NCBI GenBank assembly: GCA_944548615.1
Contig: OX155963.1
Span: 29,930,985 to 29,994,984, forward strand
Reading direction: 5' to 3'
Length of the DNA stretch: 64,000 bases
From: Micropterix aruncella
Lineage: Eukaryota; Arthropoda; Insecta; Lepidoptera; Micropterigidae
Shown: positions 33,722 through 45,661 of the stretch, in pieces
How the letters are laid out: each line of letters starts with the position of its first letter
Numbering within the stretch: position 1 is the first letter of the stretch
The notes under the pieces: generated by a model
The model's database searches: none
What the model saw: the letters and a program-made list of their open reading frames with translations, nothing else
Told to the model about the DNA's origin: nothing
Made by a program: the position numbers and the translations under genes

Positions 33722-34310
33722 TGCATGACTTCTTCTTCTTATAGTGCCTCTCCTAGAGGAGGTTGGCTGTCAGCTCTGTCATTTTTTCCCTGTCTTGGGC
33801 CAAGCGAAATAGTTCTTCTACGATTGAGACGTTTGTCCACTCCAAGACTTGTTGCAGAGCCAAGACTTTTTCTTCTTCCAGCCCGTCGTTTACCGCAAAC
33901 ATTCCCCATAATAATGAGCTGAAGCAGTTGGTATCGCTCATGTCTCAGCACGTGGCCCAGGTACACCACTTTCCTTTGCTTTATAATCGATAAAAGTTCA
34001 CGATCTCTACCGACAAGTTGGAGTACTCTAACATTGGGAAGTTTCTGGATCCAGCTAATGCGGAGCATTCTCCGGTAGCACCGCATCTCAAATGCTTCAA
34101 GACGCTTCTAGGTGTCGGCTTTCAGGGTCCATGCTTCGCTACCATAAAACACCACAGGCCACACATAGCAATGGAGCTGGATGTCAAGTTTCCGGTCGCA
34201 TGTTACCTTTTCCATTTTCTTAAAGGATGCTCGGCGATTTCTATCGGGTACGAATTTATTGACGAAATTCTTCACATACATGACCAACAAGATTAATTAT
34301 TAGGTAAAAA
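33722..34310 (-). pseudogene. RTE-like LINE C-terminus
   Basis: On the minus strand: KLDIQLHCYVWPVVFYGSEA with WTLKAD (about 34200), then CYRRMLRISWIQKLPNVRVL, QLVGRDRELLSIIKQRKVVY, LGHVLRHERYQLLQLIIMG, KRRAGRRK and, out of frame, FRLAQDREKM. This order ('YG.E.WTL ... RRMLRISW ... YLGH..RH..Y.LLQLI..GK..G.R..GRR') is the tail of RTE-type retrotransposon proteins. The 3' end is GGCACTATAAGAAGAAGAAG. A second 3' fragment lies at 62025-62195. Broken by frameshifts. Confidence 0.75.
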
Positions 34311-36379
34311 GATATAATTAATTAAAAATATATATTGTTAATATTTATATACGAAATCGACCTTTTAACCTACAAAGCGGCTCCGTTTTTGCGCGCGAAA
34401 ACTGACTTCACAGAGGTTATATGCTTACTTAGTTTTAACATTGAGGATAAGTAGGTTTGGAAATTACCGATTCATTTCACGATTATACAAACTCATGTTC
34501 ATTTGCTGTGGTTGAAAAATCTGCGACCTCGCACTTTCGGTTCCCCGAAACGTAGCAAATAAAATCCCGAACCCCCTTCACTCCCGCTTTGTGTTCGGCG
34601 GCGCCCCGAGCCGCTGCACTTCATTTGAATTTTTAAAAGCTCCTCGCAGGAAACAGTGAATATGCTGTCGAGTAGAGGATGAAAAATAGGCAACAGCCAC
34701 TCCGGTCGGCGTGTTCTGGCACGGTTATCATGATACCCCACTACATCGTTACTCGGACTTACCCGCAAGCCAATGGATACTGAAAGGGGATATAGAACTT
34801 TGGCACTCTCCTAAATAAAAGGACCTAGAAGACTCGGACTTGCTTTCTCGTACATAAGTAACCAAATATTAAAAGGTCATGAAACAGAGACTTCATTTTA
34901 TTAACCTTTTTAAGTTCGCAAGTTCCCAAGAACTTCAGCGGGAGACGCGGGATCACATAGAAACATCGTTGCGGGGAAATGTTCCAAATATTTGTTCCTA
35001 TAATAATACAAGGCTTTACAGTTTACTAAATTACTGGATTATATTTCTCGACATTTGAATTTTAATGAAACATGATAAAATATTATAATTTATAATTACT
35101 TTATTTTTAGTAGAACTACCGAGTGCAAAACTGGTAGGACTTAAAAATTACCCAGATATTTTTTTACAACTGTACCAATTTTTGCATATCTACATATGTA
35201 TTTTAATTAACTATTATACATACATATATCATATTATGGAAAAATACATTTATAGAATAGTTTTCGTATTGATTTTTACTGATTTCGGCGTCTTTAGCTT
35301 CCTAGCAGAGATGGATGGACCGTCGAACGTAGAGAGAAATTCCATTTTGAGCCCCAAAACTACCGTGGGCCCCCGGTGTGCCGCACCGGCTGCACCGGCT
35401 TAGTAACGCCACTACTTTAAGTATGGAAGTAATTTTTAATGACCACTACCCCAGGCATGGAATCTTAGAGACTCCTATATTCAAAAGCAACTTTTTGTGA
35501 GAAAATGATTCCGAATCGAATCGTAACTTATGTCTGCCGTAAGTTATAGGTTCCTAATAATAAAAAAACAGTGTATATTAATCAACTTTGATTATTATAA
35601 ATATAGAAATATTTAAAAAACAAGAATTTCGGCACTTTTCGGGGTCATTGAACTAAGCTATGCTTTTAACATTTCAAATCATTAAAAAGTACATATTATT
35701 TATGGAACAAAATAAACATTTTTATCCCACATTCTAAAATATTAGCAACATAGGTTATGTAATGGCACTGCAAGCAAGTTCGTATCCTGAACAATATTTT
35801 TAACACGGCATCTTCATCATGAAACATTGATTTTTGAAATACTCGGGGGAATCGAATTTGCAATCCCTGATTTCCTCGTCGCGCATAGATCGATGGCTTG
35901 GTCGTGCCGTTCCGAGTGGCAAAGGAGAGGAAAAAAGGAAACGTCGAGGCGGTGGCTGCGAGGGCTTCGTTTCGTTTGTGGGCCTTCGGTGTCGATTTAC
36001 CCTTTTACGGCGGCCTGAGTAGGCCTTCGAAGGCCCGGACGTCCACTCGACTCTAACGAACGAGGGCTCCGCCAACAACACTGCGCTGAAAGGCAGAAAC
36101 ATGAAGCTCGCATTGTCAAGAGGGTCACTTCATACCCAGGGTGCTGTTAACTTATCTAATCAGTCACATGCCTATATCGGTCACATGCACTGTTGATTGG
36201 TCTCCAGAATCGCATCTTAGGAATTTCAGTTCAGATTGTTGATGCTACGGGCGAACCCGCCATTTCAGGATCTAACTATCTCGATGATAAGTCGCAAAGA
36301 CTTAGGGTCGCAACAACATACTAATCTAGTTACGCCATTGCCTATAAAAGTCCTGCATCTCTAATAGCGACAGTGAGGC
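34311..36379. other. Intronic stretch with two GC-richer blocks
   Basis: 34500-34770 and 35870-36110 are GC-richer than their surroundings and not repeated in the window. Frames run open through both on more than one strand (a sign of base composition), and none has a recognisable domain. The rest is AT-rich. Confidence 0.4.
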
Positions 36380-36571
36380 TAATAGTATGCTGAGACGCAG
36401 ATGACGCAGCTCTGAGCAACGCAGGGCAGAGCATATTTTGCAATGCATGAACATACTGAGAGCTGCGGCGCGCCGCAGCGTACGCAGCTCTCATATATGT
36501 TCATGCATTGCAAAATATGCTCTGCCCTGCGTTGCTCAGAACTGCGTCATCTGCGTCTCAGCATACTATTA
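36380..36571. mobile_element. Near-perfect foldback MITE (~90-bp arms)
   Basis: The left arm TAATAGTATGCTGAGACGCA ... CATGAACATACTGAGAGCTG and the right arm are inverted copies with only a few mismatches. They meet at a GCGGCGCGCCGC centre, with virtually no loop. High arm identity indicates a young insertion or conversion between arms. It has no coding capacity. Related words (GCGTCACCTGCGTCTCAACAT) occur once more near 37017-37037. Confidence 0.85.
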
Positions 36572-38638
36572 CGCGGCGCAGCCACTTGAAACGCAGACAT
36601 GTATCTATCCTGCTCTGCGCCTCGTTGTAGTGCCGACACAGGTAGAAACGTGTAATTAGCTAGATTTTATAATTGTGCTGCAAAATGAATGAACATTTAA
36701 ATAATTCTTGAATTGTTTGTTAGATTCCGGAAATAACAAATTCTCTACAAGTAGAGTTTTTTTTTCAGATAATCACTTTTCAAACAAGTTTCTCTACACC
36801 TTGATAAACTGTAAAGTAGCAACAATTCATTAATGTCATAATCAGACTCTGACTCTGAACTCATTTTTCTCGCCAAACTCAAAAACTGTATATTCTTTGT
36901 ACTAGCTAGGACGCGAATGAATATGTCTGTGTCGTTAAGCTGCATCGCATTATGCGCTCGCGGGCTATGTCTGCCTCAACTGCCCTGCCTTGCAAAATCT
37001 GTACTATGTTGCGATGCGTCACCTGCGTCTCAACATACGCTTAGCCTTAAGATTTCTCGCTCCCTGCTAACCAGTTTTTCAAAAATCTCTCCTTCCACTA
37101 GACTGCGGAATGCGACAGCCCACTTGAACAAATGCAGCTATTTTGAATCCGCATGAAAGTAGCTATACCCTAATGCAGGAAGAGATACAGAAGTGTTTTT
37201 TAGATTTTTGTTCTTCAAGCAGTACCTACGGCTATTATCGATTTTGTATCCGACTGCATTTATCACAGGCATGACTGGCTATAATTCTCTCTGTCTCAGA
37301 AGAGAAATGCTGACCATGTCTTATATCTTTAATCTGATTCGAAGAAAAACTGACAACCCTAGCTACTGCCTAATAATTATCTTCGTGCTCTTGCACCATC
37401 TATTCGCGGAGTAGTTCTCGCACACTAATCTTACGAGGTGGAACTTGTTGGCACGTGATTTACGGCGCTTAAATGATATTAACTCGATGGCAGCTGATTT
37501 TGATATGTTTTACCGCCAACCTTCATCTGTTTAAATTATAGGCGATTAACCATTTATTCTTACATGATAGCTAGTGTTTTATGCGTTATTCTGTTTGTAG
37601 TTGACATCTATATTAATTTTACTTTCATTGCATTGCTTTTTCTGTAATTTGATAAGTAGATAATAAGAGAAAAATTTGATTAGTAGATAATAAATAAATA
37701 AATAAAATAACAACACCGTCTTAGAAGTGTTTTCAACTATGATTGAACTACTGGGAGCAGTATTTGTATTAACAAGGGGATTATTCTGTAGGAGATAAAA
37801 GTATAAATATTTTATATGAATAACGTATTTTAGCCGATAAATAAATAAATATTTAATAAATTATTATTTATTTGCAATATAAGTTGTTCAGCCCTGAAAA
37901 CGAAAGGGGTAAAGGTGATCAAAAAGAGTGTAGAGCGAGTAGCAGTGCTGCGGGGCCCGGCTACACGTCTCTTTTCACTTATTAGTCCTCTCCGCCTGGC
38001 CGGTGCGGCTAGTCCGAGAGCTCGCTGCAGATACCCTAAATTAATTGTATATACCATGTTCCATTTTGTCATCGGAATATTAAAAATCTAGCTGAGTTGA
38101 AATATTTCAAACAATGTCTACTAAGAAATTACAAGATTATTATCAATTCTTTGGTATCGATTCTTGGTTATCGTCAATTCTTTGGACTTTTGCATAGTGC
38201 TAAATATGGCTGTATAGAAAGCAAATAATATCTTCTAGATCCCCAAAGATTTCTATTGAGGTACCAATAACCTTGAACAGGTATGTCAATATTATAGCAT
38301 TTACGCCAACTGCATTTACATTTTTATTAATATTTGAGCCTATATAACAAATGCGATCGATGTCACTAATCATTGACTGTTTTTATTGTTATCATTTGTT
38401 AAAATTATTGGGTTTTTAAATCAATCAGTCTTTCATAAAAAAACTCACATTATCAATGTTATTAAAAATTGCCAAATCAATTGCTATTAGTTTCGGCTGC
38501 ATTTGTACTACATTTCGCCGGCGCAGAAGGGTTGCAAAAATGTACTATAGATTGAGCAATCCATTACCATATTATAATCAATGCGTATATATTCATTGAC
38601 ACTAATTACTATTAAATTTTTAAAATGAGGTGATAACG
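36572..38638. other. Intronic stretch, nothing recognised
   Basis: (AAAT)n runs at about 37690-37705 and 37840-37850. A less AT-rich part lies at 37900-38030. No protein motif was recognised. Confidence 0.4.
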
Positions 38639-38639
38639 T

Positions 38640-38860
38640 TATTGAGAGTGTGCTCTCGGTCTAGGCCAGGGCGGCGTGGGCGGCGCTCTCGGCTGCAGGC
38701 GTCGCCGCGACGACGGGCGGCGGTCTAGGGCGGGCGGCGCGGGGCCCAGGGCGGCAAAGTGGTCACCGTGGCCGTACAGACGGCGACCGTTGCGTTGCCT
38801 GCCCGCTCGCCTAAAAAGAGGCAAAAAACTGCACTGCGCGTAGGCGACGTCAACCATTTC
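38640..38860. other. GC- and CpG-rich block
   Basis: Strongly GC-rich (GGGCGGCGTGGGCGGCGCTC; GGGCGGGCGGCGCGGGGCCC), with G-runs on the + strand that could form a G-quadruplex. Not repeated in the window. The minus-strand proline/arginine frame is probably compositional. Confidence 0.45.
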
Positions 38861-38921
38861 TTCATAATAAATCGTATTATTTATTTATGAGATCCACCTA
38901 TGAAAAAACAACTAGGGTTGT

Positions 38922-39500
38922 CGACTACAGCAGGCGAGCCCGTCCCCTCAGGAAGTTTTAACGATTAGTCGTTCTATCTCCCTGGAGTGAACGCAGAAGA
39001 CTTGGACAAAACAGTCCACCGTCTAGCTCCGCCACAAACCCGTAAGAGGCCAACGCCTTAACCGCGAGATAGCCAGGAGTGTTACCCAGCGGGCTTACAC
39101 TCACGCCTTTACTTCCAATTGTGACCAGACTACTCCAGTCTCTCGATTGGCGGTATATACCAAATCTATCGCGGACCACAGCGTCCTTTACCCGGCTGTT
39201 CACCCAGGATCGGGTAGCCGATGGTCTTTTCAAGAGCAGTCGCCGTAATGTCCGCAACCACCCCCGCTCTATAGGAAACAGTACTGCTTCCAGACTCCCC
39301 CGACTGTTAGTCAGAGTGCGCAATCGATTGGCTTATGCCGCACGGTGCGCAGACCGTCCTGGAGCGCCAGAAGGTTGATTCCCAGGCGAAACTAACCATA
39401 AGGCCAGAGTCCTACCCAGGCTCGCACTTCATGCGTGGAGGCCGTCGGATAGGTGTTGACCCGTGAGTGTGACCAACCCTGAATAGAATGGTTCTTCGTG
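38922..39500 (-). repeat. RepA copy 4, near full length
   Basis: Read on the minus strand from 39500: ACTCACGGGTCAACACCTAT, GGAATCAACCTTCTGGCG, CGCACTCTGACTAACAGTCG, CCTATAGAGCGGGGGTGG, AAGGCGTTGGCCTCTTACGG, CTTCCTGAGGGGACGGGC and the end GCTGTAGTCGACAACC. It holds an open sense frame of about 120 codons (39323-38958) with no recognised domain. It best defines the family's extent, about 580 bases. Confidence 0.75.
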
Positions 39501-39789
39501 GCTAACTCAGCAAGGGCCCATTAACTCCCTATGAAAAAACAGAACTAAAATTTCTTTTCATAATTTTAGAAATTAAATTAAAGTAAATAATGTATATTGT
39601 CGCTCTATATTAATTATGTGAGACCTCGTGCATGCCGACAAGCAAACTTTTCAGGACATGGAAAAAACTGAATAACATAGCGTTCATGCGATGTTGTTTA
39701 AAAAAAATAGTTTTCTGTACTAACAATTAAAACTTTCAACGGGTAAAGTTGTTTGCGAGGATTTACTACTAAGCACGTAAGAGGTATGA
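39501..39789. other. Intronic stretch, nothing recognised
   Basis: No repeat or motif seen. Confidence 0.4.
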
Positions 39790-40180
39790 CCGGATAAACG
39801 CATCAACTCATGCCATGCAAATGACTTTGACATGAAAGTTGATGAATGCTGAGGTATATATAGCCTGTAATAGATTTTCGATCTGAGATCTTAGAGCAAG
39901 AAAGATCTGAAAACGTAATGGTAGGCCATGAGATAAAAGCGGAGAGAAGAGATTAAACAAATGAGAAGGCATGTTTGAATAAAGTACACGAAAGAGTAGG
40001 GTGAGTATGTGAAAATCCCGACACCGTCTAATGTAGAGCCAATCCATTTATCTACAAAAGGTCGATATGTGATCGAACTTCTTCAAAGAATAAAGTAATC
40101 GAATACACGCATTTTGAAACCTTTCTAGTATATTGGGTAACTCCTCATTTGCGTCATTTGAATAAATGCACTCAGTGATA
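39790..40180 (-). pseudogene. LINE-G copy 1: reverse transcriptase C-terminus
   Basis: The minus strand reads ILERFQNACIRLLYSLKKFD and HISTFC. After a stop it gives WLYIRRCRDFHILTLLFRVL, YSNMPSHLFNLFSPLLSHGL and ends SAFINFHVKVICMA. This is the CR1/Daphne-like tail ('QNACIRF.Y...K.DHIS ... R...H...L.Y...'). A related copy in the opposite orientation lies at 41970-42190. Confidence 0.65.
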
Positions 40181-40279
40181 TAGTCTGTCGTGGATCCCCT
40201 TCCATTTTCTTGCTAATTTTTAAAATAACCAGTAGAAACGGGATATAAGATTTAGTAAATTTACTCTTACTTCAAGCTT

Positions 40280-41015
40280 CTCGCGGTTTCGGTAATATGA
40301 TTAGGACCATTTCCAGATATAGGTCTGGCTGTATGTCTGTCTGTCTGTCGGTGTCTATTCCTCCATGATAGCGCCCAAACGCTTAATCTGTCCGATCGTT
40401 TGGACATGGCAAGAGTTGAAAAGGTTGTGGTTGAAATCGGACCACCAGGGGCCGTACCAGTCATTTTTGAATCCCGAAATATTGAACTTAGAAACTTTAA
40501 ATTTGGTATACAGATGCCTAGTTGGGCCTAAATCACATTGTGTAATTTTGGGTCATATTCAAGCTACACTAATAACATTTAAATTTCGGCCTACAATTCC
40601 ATAAAATATTAAAGCCCGCCTTTAGCCGAGGAACGAACCGCGACGCATTTGTCCTCACAATGGAATCTAATTCGCCCGCTCGTCGATTATACTTTACACG
40701 GCCCTGTGGCATAGTGGTTAGGTCACCCTTACATTGTAAGGTCCCGGGTTCGATTCCCGGCTGGGTCACCATTTTCCGTTGGGATCAAATTAACGGAATT
40801 GCATTTTCAATGCTGTCGATCGAATGCAATAACAAGATACATACTTACAGACATGTTACACACACACACACATACATATAACACGTCATAGTGGGGTTGG
40901 TTGTAAAATATTGTCATATGACAATAAACCCGCCCATTGTGACATTTTCACAATAAAGAGTAGGTATAAACAAACAAACTTTACTTGCCGGAAAAGTGTT
41001 GAGGTGACATAACCT
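40280..41015 (+). repeat. Repeat family F1, copy 3, carrying a nested SINE
   Basis: It contains GATTAGGACCATTTCCAGAT (40300), (TGTC)n, TCCTCCATGATAGCGCCC (40361), GTTGTGGTTGAAATCGGACC (40425) and TTTAAATTTGGTATACAGATG (40496). After the SINE it ends ACTTGCCGGAAAAGTGTTGA and GGTGACATAACC. The SINE at 40698-40977 splits it. Confidence 0.6.
40698..40977 (+). mobile_element. tRNA-derived SINE, copy 3 (best preserved)
   Basis: The head GGCCCTGTGGCATAGTGGTT (A box) and GGTTCGATTCCCGGCTGGG (B box) resembles a tRNA, but the anticodon arm cannot form a normal 7-base loop. The body has CCATTTTCCGTTGGGATC and GGTTGGTTGTAAAATATTGT, and the tail CACAATAAAGAGTAGGTAT. ACTTTAC flanks it directly (40691-40697 and 40978-40984). 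Transcription by RNA polymerase III from the internal boxes is expected for the class. Confidence 0.88.
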
Positions 41016-41850
41016 ATTTATTTAGTTTTGGATACCAAACACAGGCCGTGTCAAAGATCTCGGTATCTCGCTTCCATGCTCAGATCACATGTATTGAATT
41101 TATTAAACACTTTAAACAATGCACTGAAACCAAAAGTTTACATAAATCACTTAAAACTATCTGTCTGCTGTCTCGTGCGGAGTTGTTGATGAGCTTGTAT
41201 TATATATGTGAACGCATTTTTGAGCCAGTGACCGAGATCTTTGATGCGGCCAGTACCTACATGACTCGATCCGTATCTTATACCGATGGTTTACTACCGC
41301 TGGCCACTCGCCTAGGGGCGCCGGTGGCCGGTCCAAGCGCGATCCTTTGTAACGGCGATCTTCAATGGGGGCTAATATCGTTTTTGTGCTCTGAACTCCG
41401 GCGGCGTTTGTATAGTAGCAGATCGTATCATTTTCCCACCCGCTCCTGGTCGCTTTTTCTTTACACCCTGTACCTACCCGTCACGTGCTCTTGTTCTCGA
41501 GAGGGGACCGTAAGTTGATTAGCCACTGCGACCAGTCGCGCGACACCGCTTTGTACCGCGGCTCATAGCGTTTTTTCGGTGTAGCCTGTAGTTATTGATG
41601 AAGTCAGGGGTCTACCACCGCTGAGTCATTAAACATTTCTGAAACACCGGGATTTCCTATACACAATTTTCTCAACAATACGACCTCAAATCATCGATAA
41701 TAAGGGCCTAGATAGGCCTTTCGCGCGCAAATTACCACTTACATAAATACCAAACGGATCGCCGCCAGTAGTAGTTCCGGTTCTTGCCGGTGTGAGCGAT
41801 CTTGCAACGAATATTTCCGTGGTATTCTCTCGCATAATTTTCTATATATG
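41016..41850. other. Intronic stretch with a long unassigned open frame
   Basis: A + strand frame is open from 41048 to 41518 (about 156 codons, starting GTG). It includes ATRLGAPVAGPSAILCNGDL and RRLYSSRSYHFPTRS. I recognise no domain, no splice sites define it, and I do not call it a gene. Confidence 0.25.
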
Positions 41851-41910
<60 letters not shown>

Positions 41911-41911
41911 T
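41851..41911. repeat. Compound (TC)n(AC)n microsatellite
   Basis: CTCTCTCT run followed by ACACACAC with one interruption. Confidence 0.95.
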
Positions 41912-41969
41912 GTTTTTACGCGCAACGGACTGTGACAACTAATTTGTACCTGAGGCCATATCTATGCCT

Positions 41970-42190
41970 CATATATCGATGCCTCAAATAGGCAAATGGA
42001 GTTGCTCCCCATTAGACGGTCAGGATTATCACATACTCTTTCGTGTACTGCATTCAAACATGTCTTCCTATTTGTATAATATCTTCTCCCCGCTTTCATC
42101 GCATGGCCTTTCATTACACTCTCATGAAAATCTAATACTGGCTATACATAATTATAATCATACTCATTTTTATTTTTTAAAAAGGCTATG
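41970..42190 (+). pseudogene. LINE-G copy 2: C-terminal fragment
   Basis: ILFRVLHSNMSSYLYNIFSP and LSSHGLSLHSHENLILAI correspond to LLFRVLYSNMPSHLFNLFSP and LLSHGLPLR in LINE-G copy 1. Very short remnant. Confidence 0.6.
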
Positions 42191-43794
42191 AATCTACAAC
42201 AATTAAATAGGTAGATACATAATCTGGTGAAATCGACAAATAATCCACATATTAAAAACATAACTACTACATGACTAATTACATAGCACCGTAATAATAT
42301 GTCACATTACAAAATAATACGTCTTCTAAGGACAATAAACTTTTATGTTTTCATTATACTACTTTTAAATTTCGAGTAGTTAACTCCTATCAACTAATGT
42401 TATTACAAATGATCCACAAATCATCCAGAATTATAATACAGATATACATTAATTTTGCATTTTCAAGACATTTCAATTGAGATTACGGCCTTAAACAATG
42501 CCGAAATTGAAATGTCAAATGAGACATTATTTATTCAATGACGTGACCGAAGAATAGGTATGATATAAATTGCATTAAAAGGCCATTCATCAATTTTCAT
42601 GTCCAATTCATTTGCACTGCGATTGCACAGTATTACAAATCCCATAATCGGGCTGATTGGTCCGAATATGGAACGATGTGCCTTTGTCCCTCATTGAATA
42701 CATCTTGAAAACCTGATTGAGTTTAGAAAATCTATTAAAGAGACATTTAGTAAACGAATTAATTATAATATATATAAAATATAGTACATATATCAATGAT
42801 CATTATAAAAGACAACAAGGAGATTGTGAATAGACGATAACATAATAATCTCTGGTACAATCCCCCAAATTCCAATCTCAATTACCGACGCCTCCGCCTC
42901 ACACACCAAAAGAAGAATAAAAACGATCCAAAAATAAAGTCGTAGCCCTTTGACTGCGAGACGGCAGCTGATATGGGAATTATGTAAAACATCCCACGAC
43001 TCTCAGCCATAGAAATACATACGCGAGACACACGTTTCAGATTCCTTTTGATGCAGTCACGCGCTTCTGTTATATGTAGCTTAGTTTCTGTATATGTGTG
43101 CCAGCAGAGATCTCTCGCCGATATAAATATTCGCTCTGTAGCGGGAGGAATCCGGATTCGGACAGATCGAAAAATCGGAAGAAATTTCATTCAGCAAAGA
43201 AGGATTTAAATCTGGTTCTTTTTCTTCTGGCGACATGTTCATTGCCGGAAGTTTGATAAAATATTAGCAACTTTACTAATCGTTACTCAAAACAAAAATG
43301 TGGCTAGATTTCTGAAACCGTTCACGTAGATTAAGCAGAAATGTGTTCTTTTTAGTCCTTGATCGCTCTTTTTATTATTTTTAGATGCATAATATTGTCC
43401 ACTGACAAAAATCAAAGACGAATCCTTGAATACGCTCCTTAAAGCTCTTTCAATACCGATCTATCTGACTAAAAAAAATGGCCTAACAAGGACATGGTTC
43501 CGACCAGACTTGCCACCATGCTGAATGGTGAGGTAAAACTTCATTACCGACTTTAAAAATCCGACAGTTTGGAGTTGTCTCCTACTATAGACGAACCCGC
43601 CACCCCAGGAAGGTATATATTGATCGTTTTTTCCACCGTGGGGTGAACGTAGAGACTTGTTGTCGAACGTAGAGACTTGTTGTTGGTGCTGTGATTGGCT
43701 GCGGGGAGTATCTCGATTTCAGTTTTGTCTATGGTTATGTTCAAATACGCAAAAATGGTTTTGGCGGACTCCAATCAGCGTAACCTAACCTAAC
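42191..43794. other. Intronic stretch, nothing recognised apart from a 20-base tandem duplication
   Basis: GAACGTAGAGACTTGTTGT is repeated in tandem at 43646-43683. The 42860-43200 part is less AT-rich. No coding evidence. Confidence 0.4.
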
Positions 43795-44440
43795 ATTGGC
43801 GAACCCGTCTCCTCAGGAAGTTTTAGCCATTAGTCGTTCTATCTCCCTGGAGTGAACGCAGAAGACTTGGACAAAACAGTCCACCGTCAAGCTCCGCCAC
43901 AAACCCGTAAGAGGCCAACGCCTTAACCGCGAGATAGCCAGGAGTGTTACCCAGCGGGCTTACACTCACGCCCTTACTTCCAATTGCGACCAGATTACTC
44001 CAGTCTCTCGATTGGTTAGGAGTTCGAGGTCGCTTGCGCAGTCATCTCCCTTACGAAGCGGTGAAACAGTGTAAATTGAATCTATCGCGACCACGGCATC
44101 CTTTGCCCGGCTATTCACCCAGGATGGTCGTTTCAAGAGCAGTCGCCGTAAGGTCCGCAACCACCCCCGCTCTATAGGAAACAGTACTGGCTTGGACAGA
44201 TTGGCTTACGCCGCACGGTGCGCAGACTGCCCAGGAGCGCCAGAAGGTTGATTCCCAGGGGAAACTAACCATAAGGCGTGACCAGATTACTCCAGTCTCT
44301 CGATTGGTTACGAGTTCAAGGTCGCTTGCCCGGTCCTCTCCCTTACGAAGCGGTGAAACGGTGTATACCGAATCTATCGCGGACCACGGCATCCTTTGCC
44401 CGGCTGTTCACCCAGGACGCCCGAATGGTAGGTGCAAGCC
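43795..44440 (-). repeat. RepA copies 5 and 6, head-to-tail
   Basis: 43795-44262 is a RepA copy on the minus strand with its 3' end at left (CCCGTCTCCTCAGGAAG). At 44277 a second partial copy begins inside the family (GTGACCAGATTACTCCAGTC, CTTACGAAGCGGTGAAACG, CCGCGATAGATTC in reverse) and runs to about 44415. This is a tandem or nested pair. Confidence 0.7.
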
Positions 44441-44981
44441 GACGTAATTTAACCGGCTGTTATTTTTTATCCTGGTTAGCTAACCACGGTTAGCAGTAGT
44501 TAACGGGCCGGTTGGTGTAAGTCGCCCTAAGTGTTGGTTAGTGTGATTAGCTATTCGCCATACCGTCGTAATCTTTCACTTCAGGTGAAAGCATACGTAT
44601 TTAAAGCGGCGAGCTCACGGCCTGAAAAGCAGTAATAACTGCAGGAGGAATGGTATCCATCTGGCTCACGAGACGACGCGAGGCGGGAGTCTGTTTACTG
44701 CTTTACGAGACGGCGCAAGTGAGAGGCGTTCGACCGACCGAAGATGGCGCCCTGTGATGTGTCTTTGAGAGAGATTTACGACTTTTCCAAGATCGCCGCC
44801 GACTCCCGACTTCCTGGCCAAGAATCTCCCCGTTACGACCAGTGAGATCGTCTGGCGAGATAAGCGGCGCGATTTGGCATGGCTCGATCTACAGATAGAT
44901 ACTAGATACATAGTCTTAGCGTTTTTTGAAATATACATTTATATATAGTAATAAATGACATTATCTACCAAAAGTTATTCA
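44441..44981. other. Intronic stretch, less AT-rich, nothing recognised
   Basis: A GC-richer part at 44640-44890 has no match elsewhere in the window. Confidence 0.35.
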
Positions 44982-45661
44982 TCTATACTAATATTATAAA
45001 GAGGTAAAGTTTGTGAGGTTGTAGGAAGTAATTTCTGGATTACCAATAGAAAGCCACGTTATTTTTGAGTGTCATAGGCTATATATTAATCCGAAAAATG
45101 AAAAGACTTTTTCGTGGTAGTCGGATTTGCAAAGTAAGTCGGAGGAAAAACGGTCGAAGGAAAACATTTCTAACTAACGCTGCCTTAACGATGAGAGATA
45201 TATGATTAAGTTCTAGAGAAAAGTTGTAGAGCTTGATAATGCCTACAAAAAAGTCAGCGACAGTAGGTATATGTCTAACTTTTATATTTCAAAAGTAGTA
45301 TTTTATATTTAAAAAAATAATTTAAATCCTTAGGTCATATTTATTGGTCATATTATCAACAATTATGAATTCATATCAAAATAAGTAAATTTATCGTCTC
45401 TAGTGTTGAAAACAAAAGACTTTTCCCTTTTACTGCATAAATGGTTAAGGAGATAAGACACTCACAAGAAAACACTCACAAATAACGGTAATATAGTCAA
45501 ATTGGCATGCAAATACATATATACATATGCAGTAAAAATATAACCCTTCTTTTAGCAGTCAGGAAATAAATCATAGCACTCAGTACTAACCGAACGACAC
45601 TCATAATTTCATCACAAGTAAAAAGTTTTACCGCCCAACGCAGTGGGCACGGGTCAGCTAG
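44982..45661 (+). mobile_element. Non-autonomous Helitron, family 2
   Basis: Starts TCTATACTAATATTATAAAG and ends GCACGGGTCAGCTAG followed by T. A hairpin-forming CCCAACGCAGTGGG lies just before the 3' end. Length about 680 bases; no RepHel coding. Confidence 0.7.

Noticed and set aside
38639..38857. Pro/Arg-rich minus-strand protein
   Set aside because: High GC keeps frames open by chance; no supporting signals.
40705..40772. tRNA gene on the plus strand
   Set aside because: Same reason: it is the head of a SINE with a direct target duplication.
41048..41518. 156-codon plus-strand gene
   Set aside because: Starts with GTG, has no recognised domain or splice signals, and its composition changes along its length.
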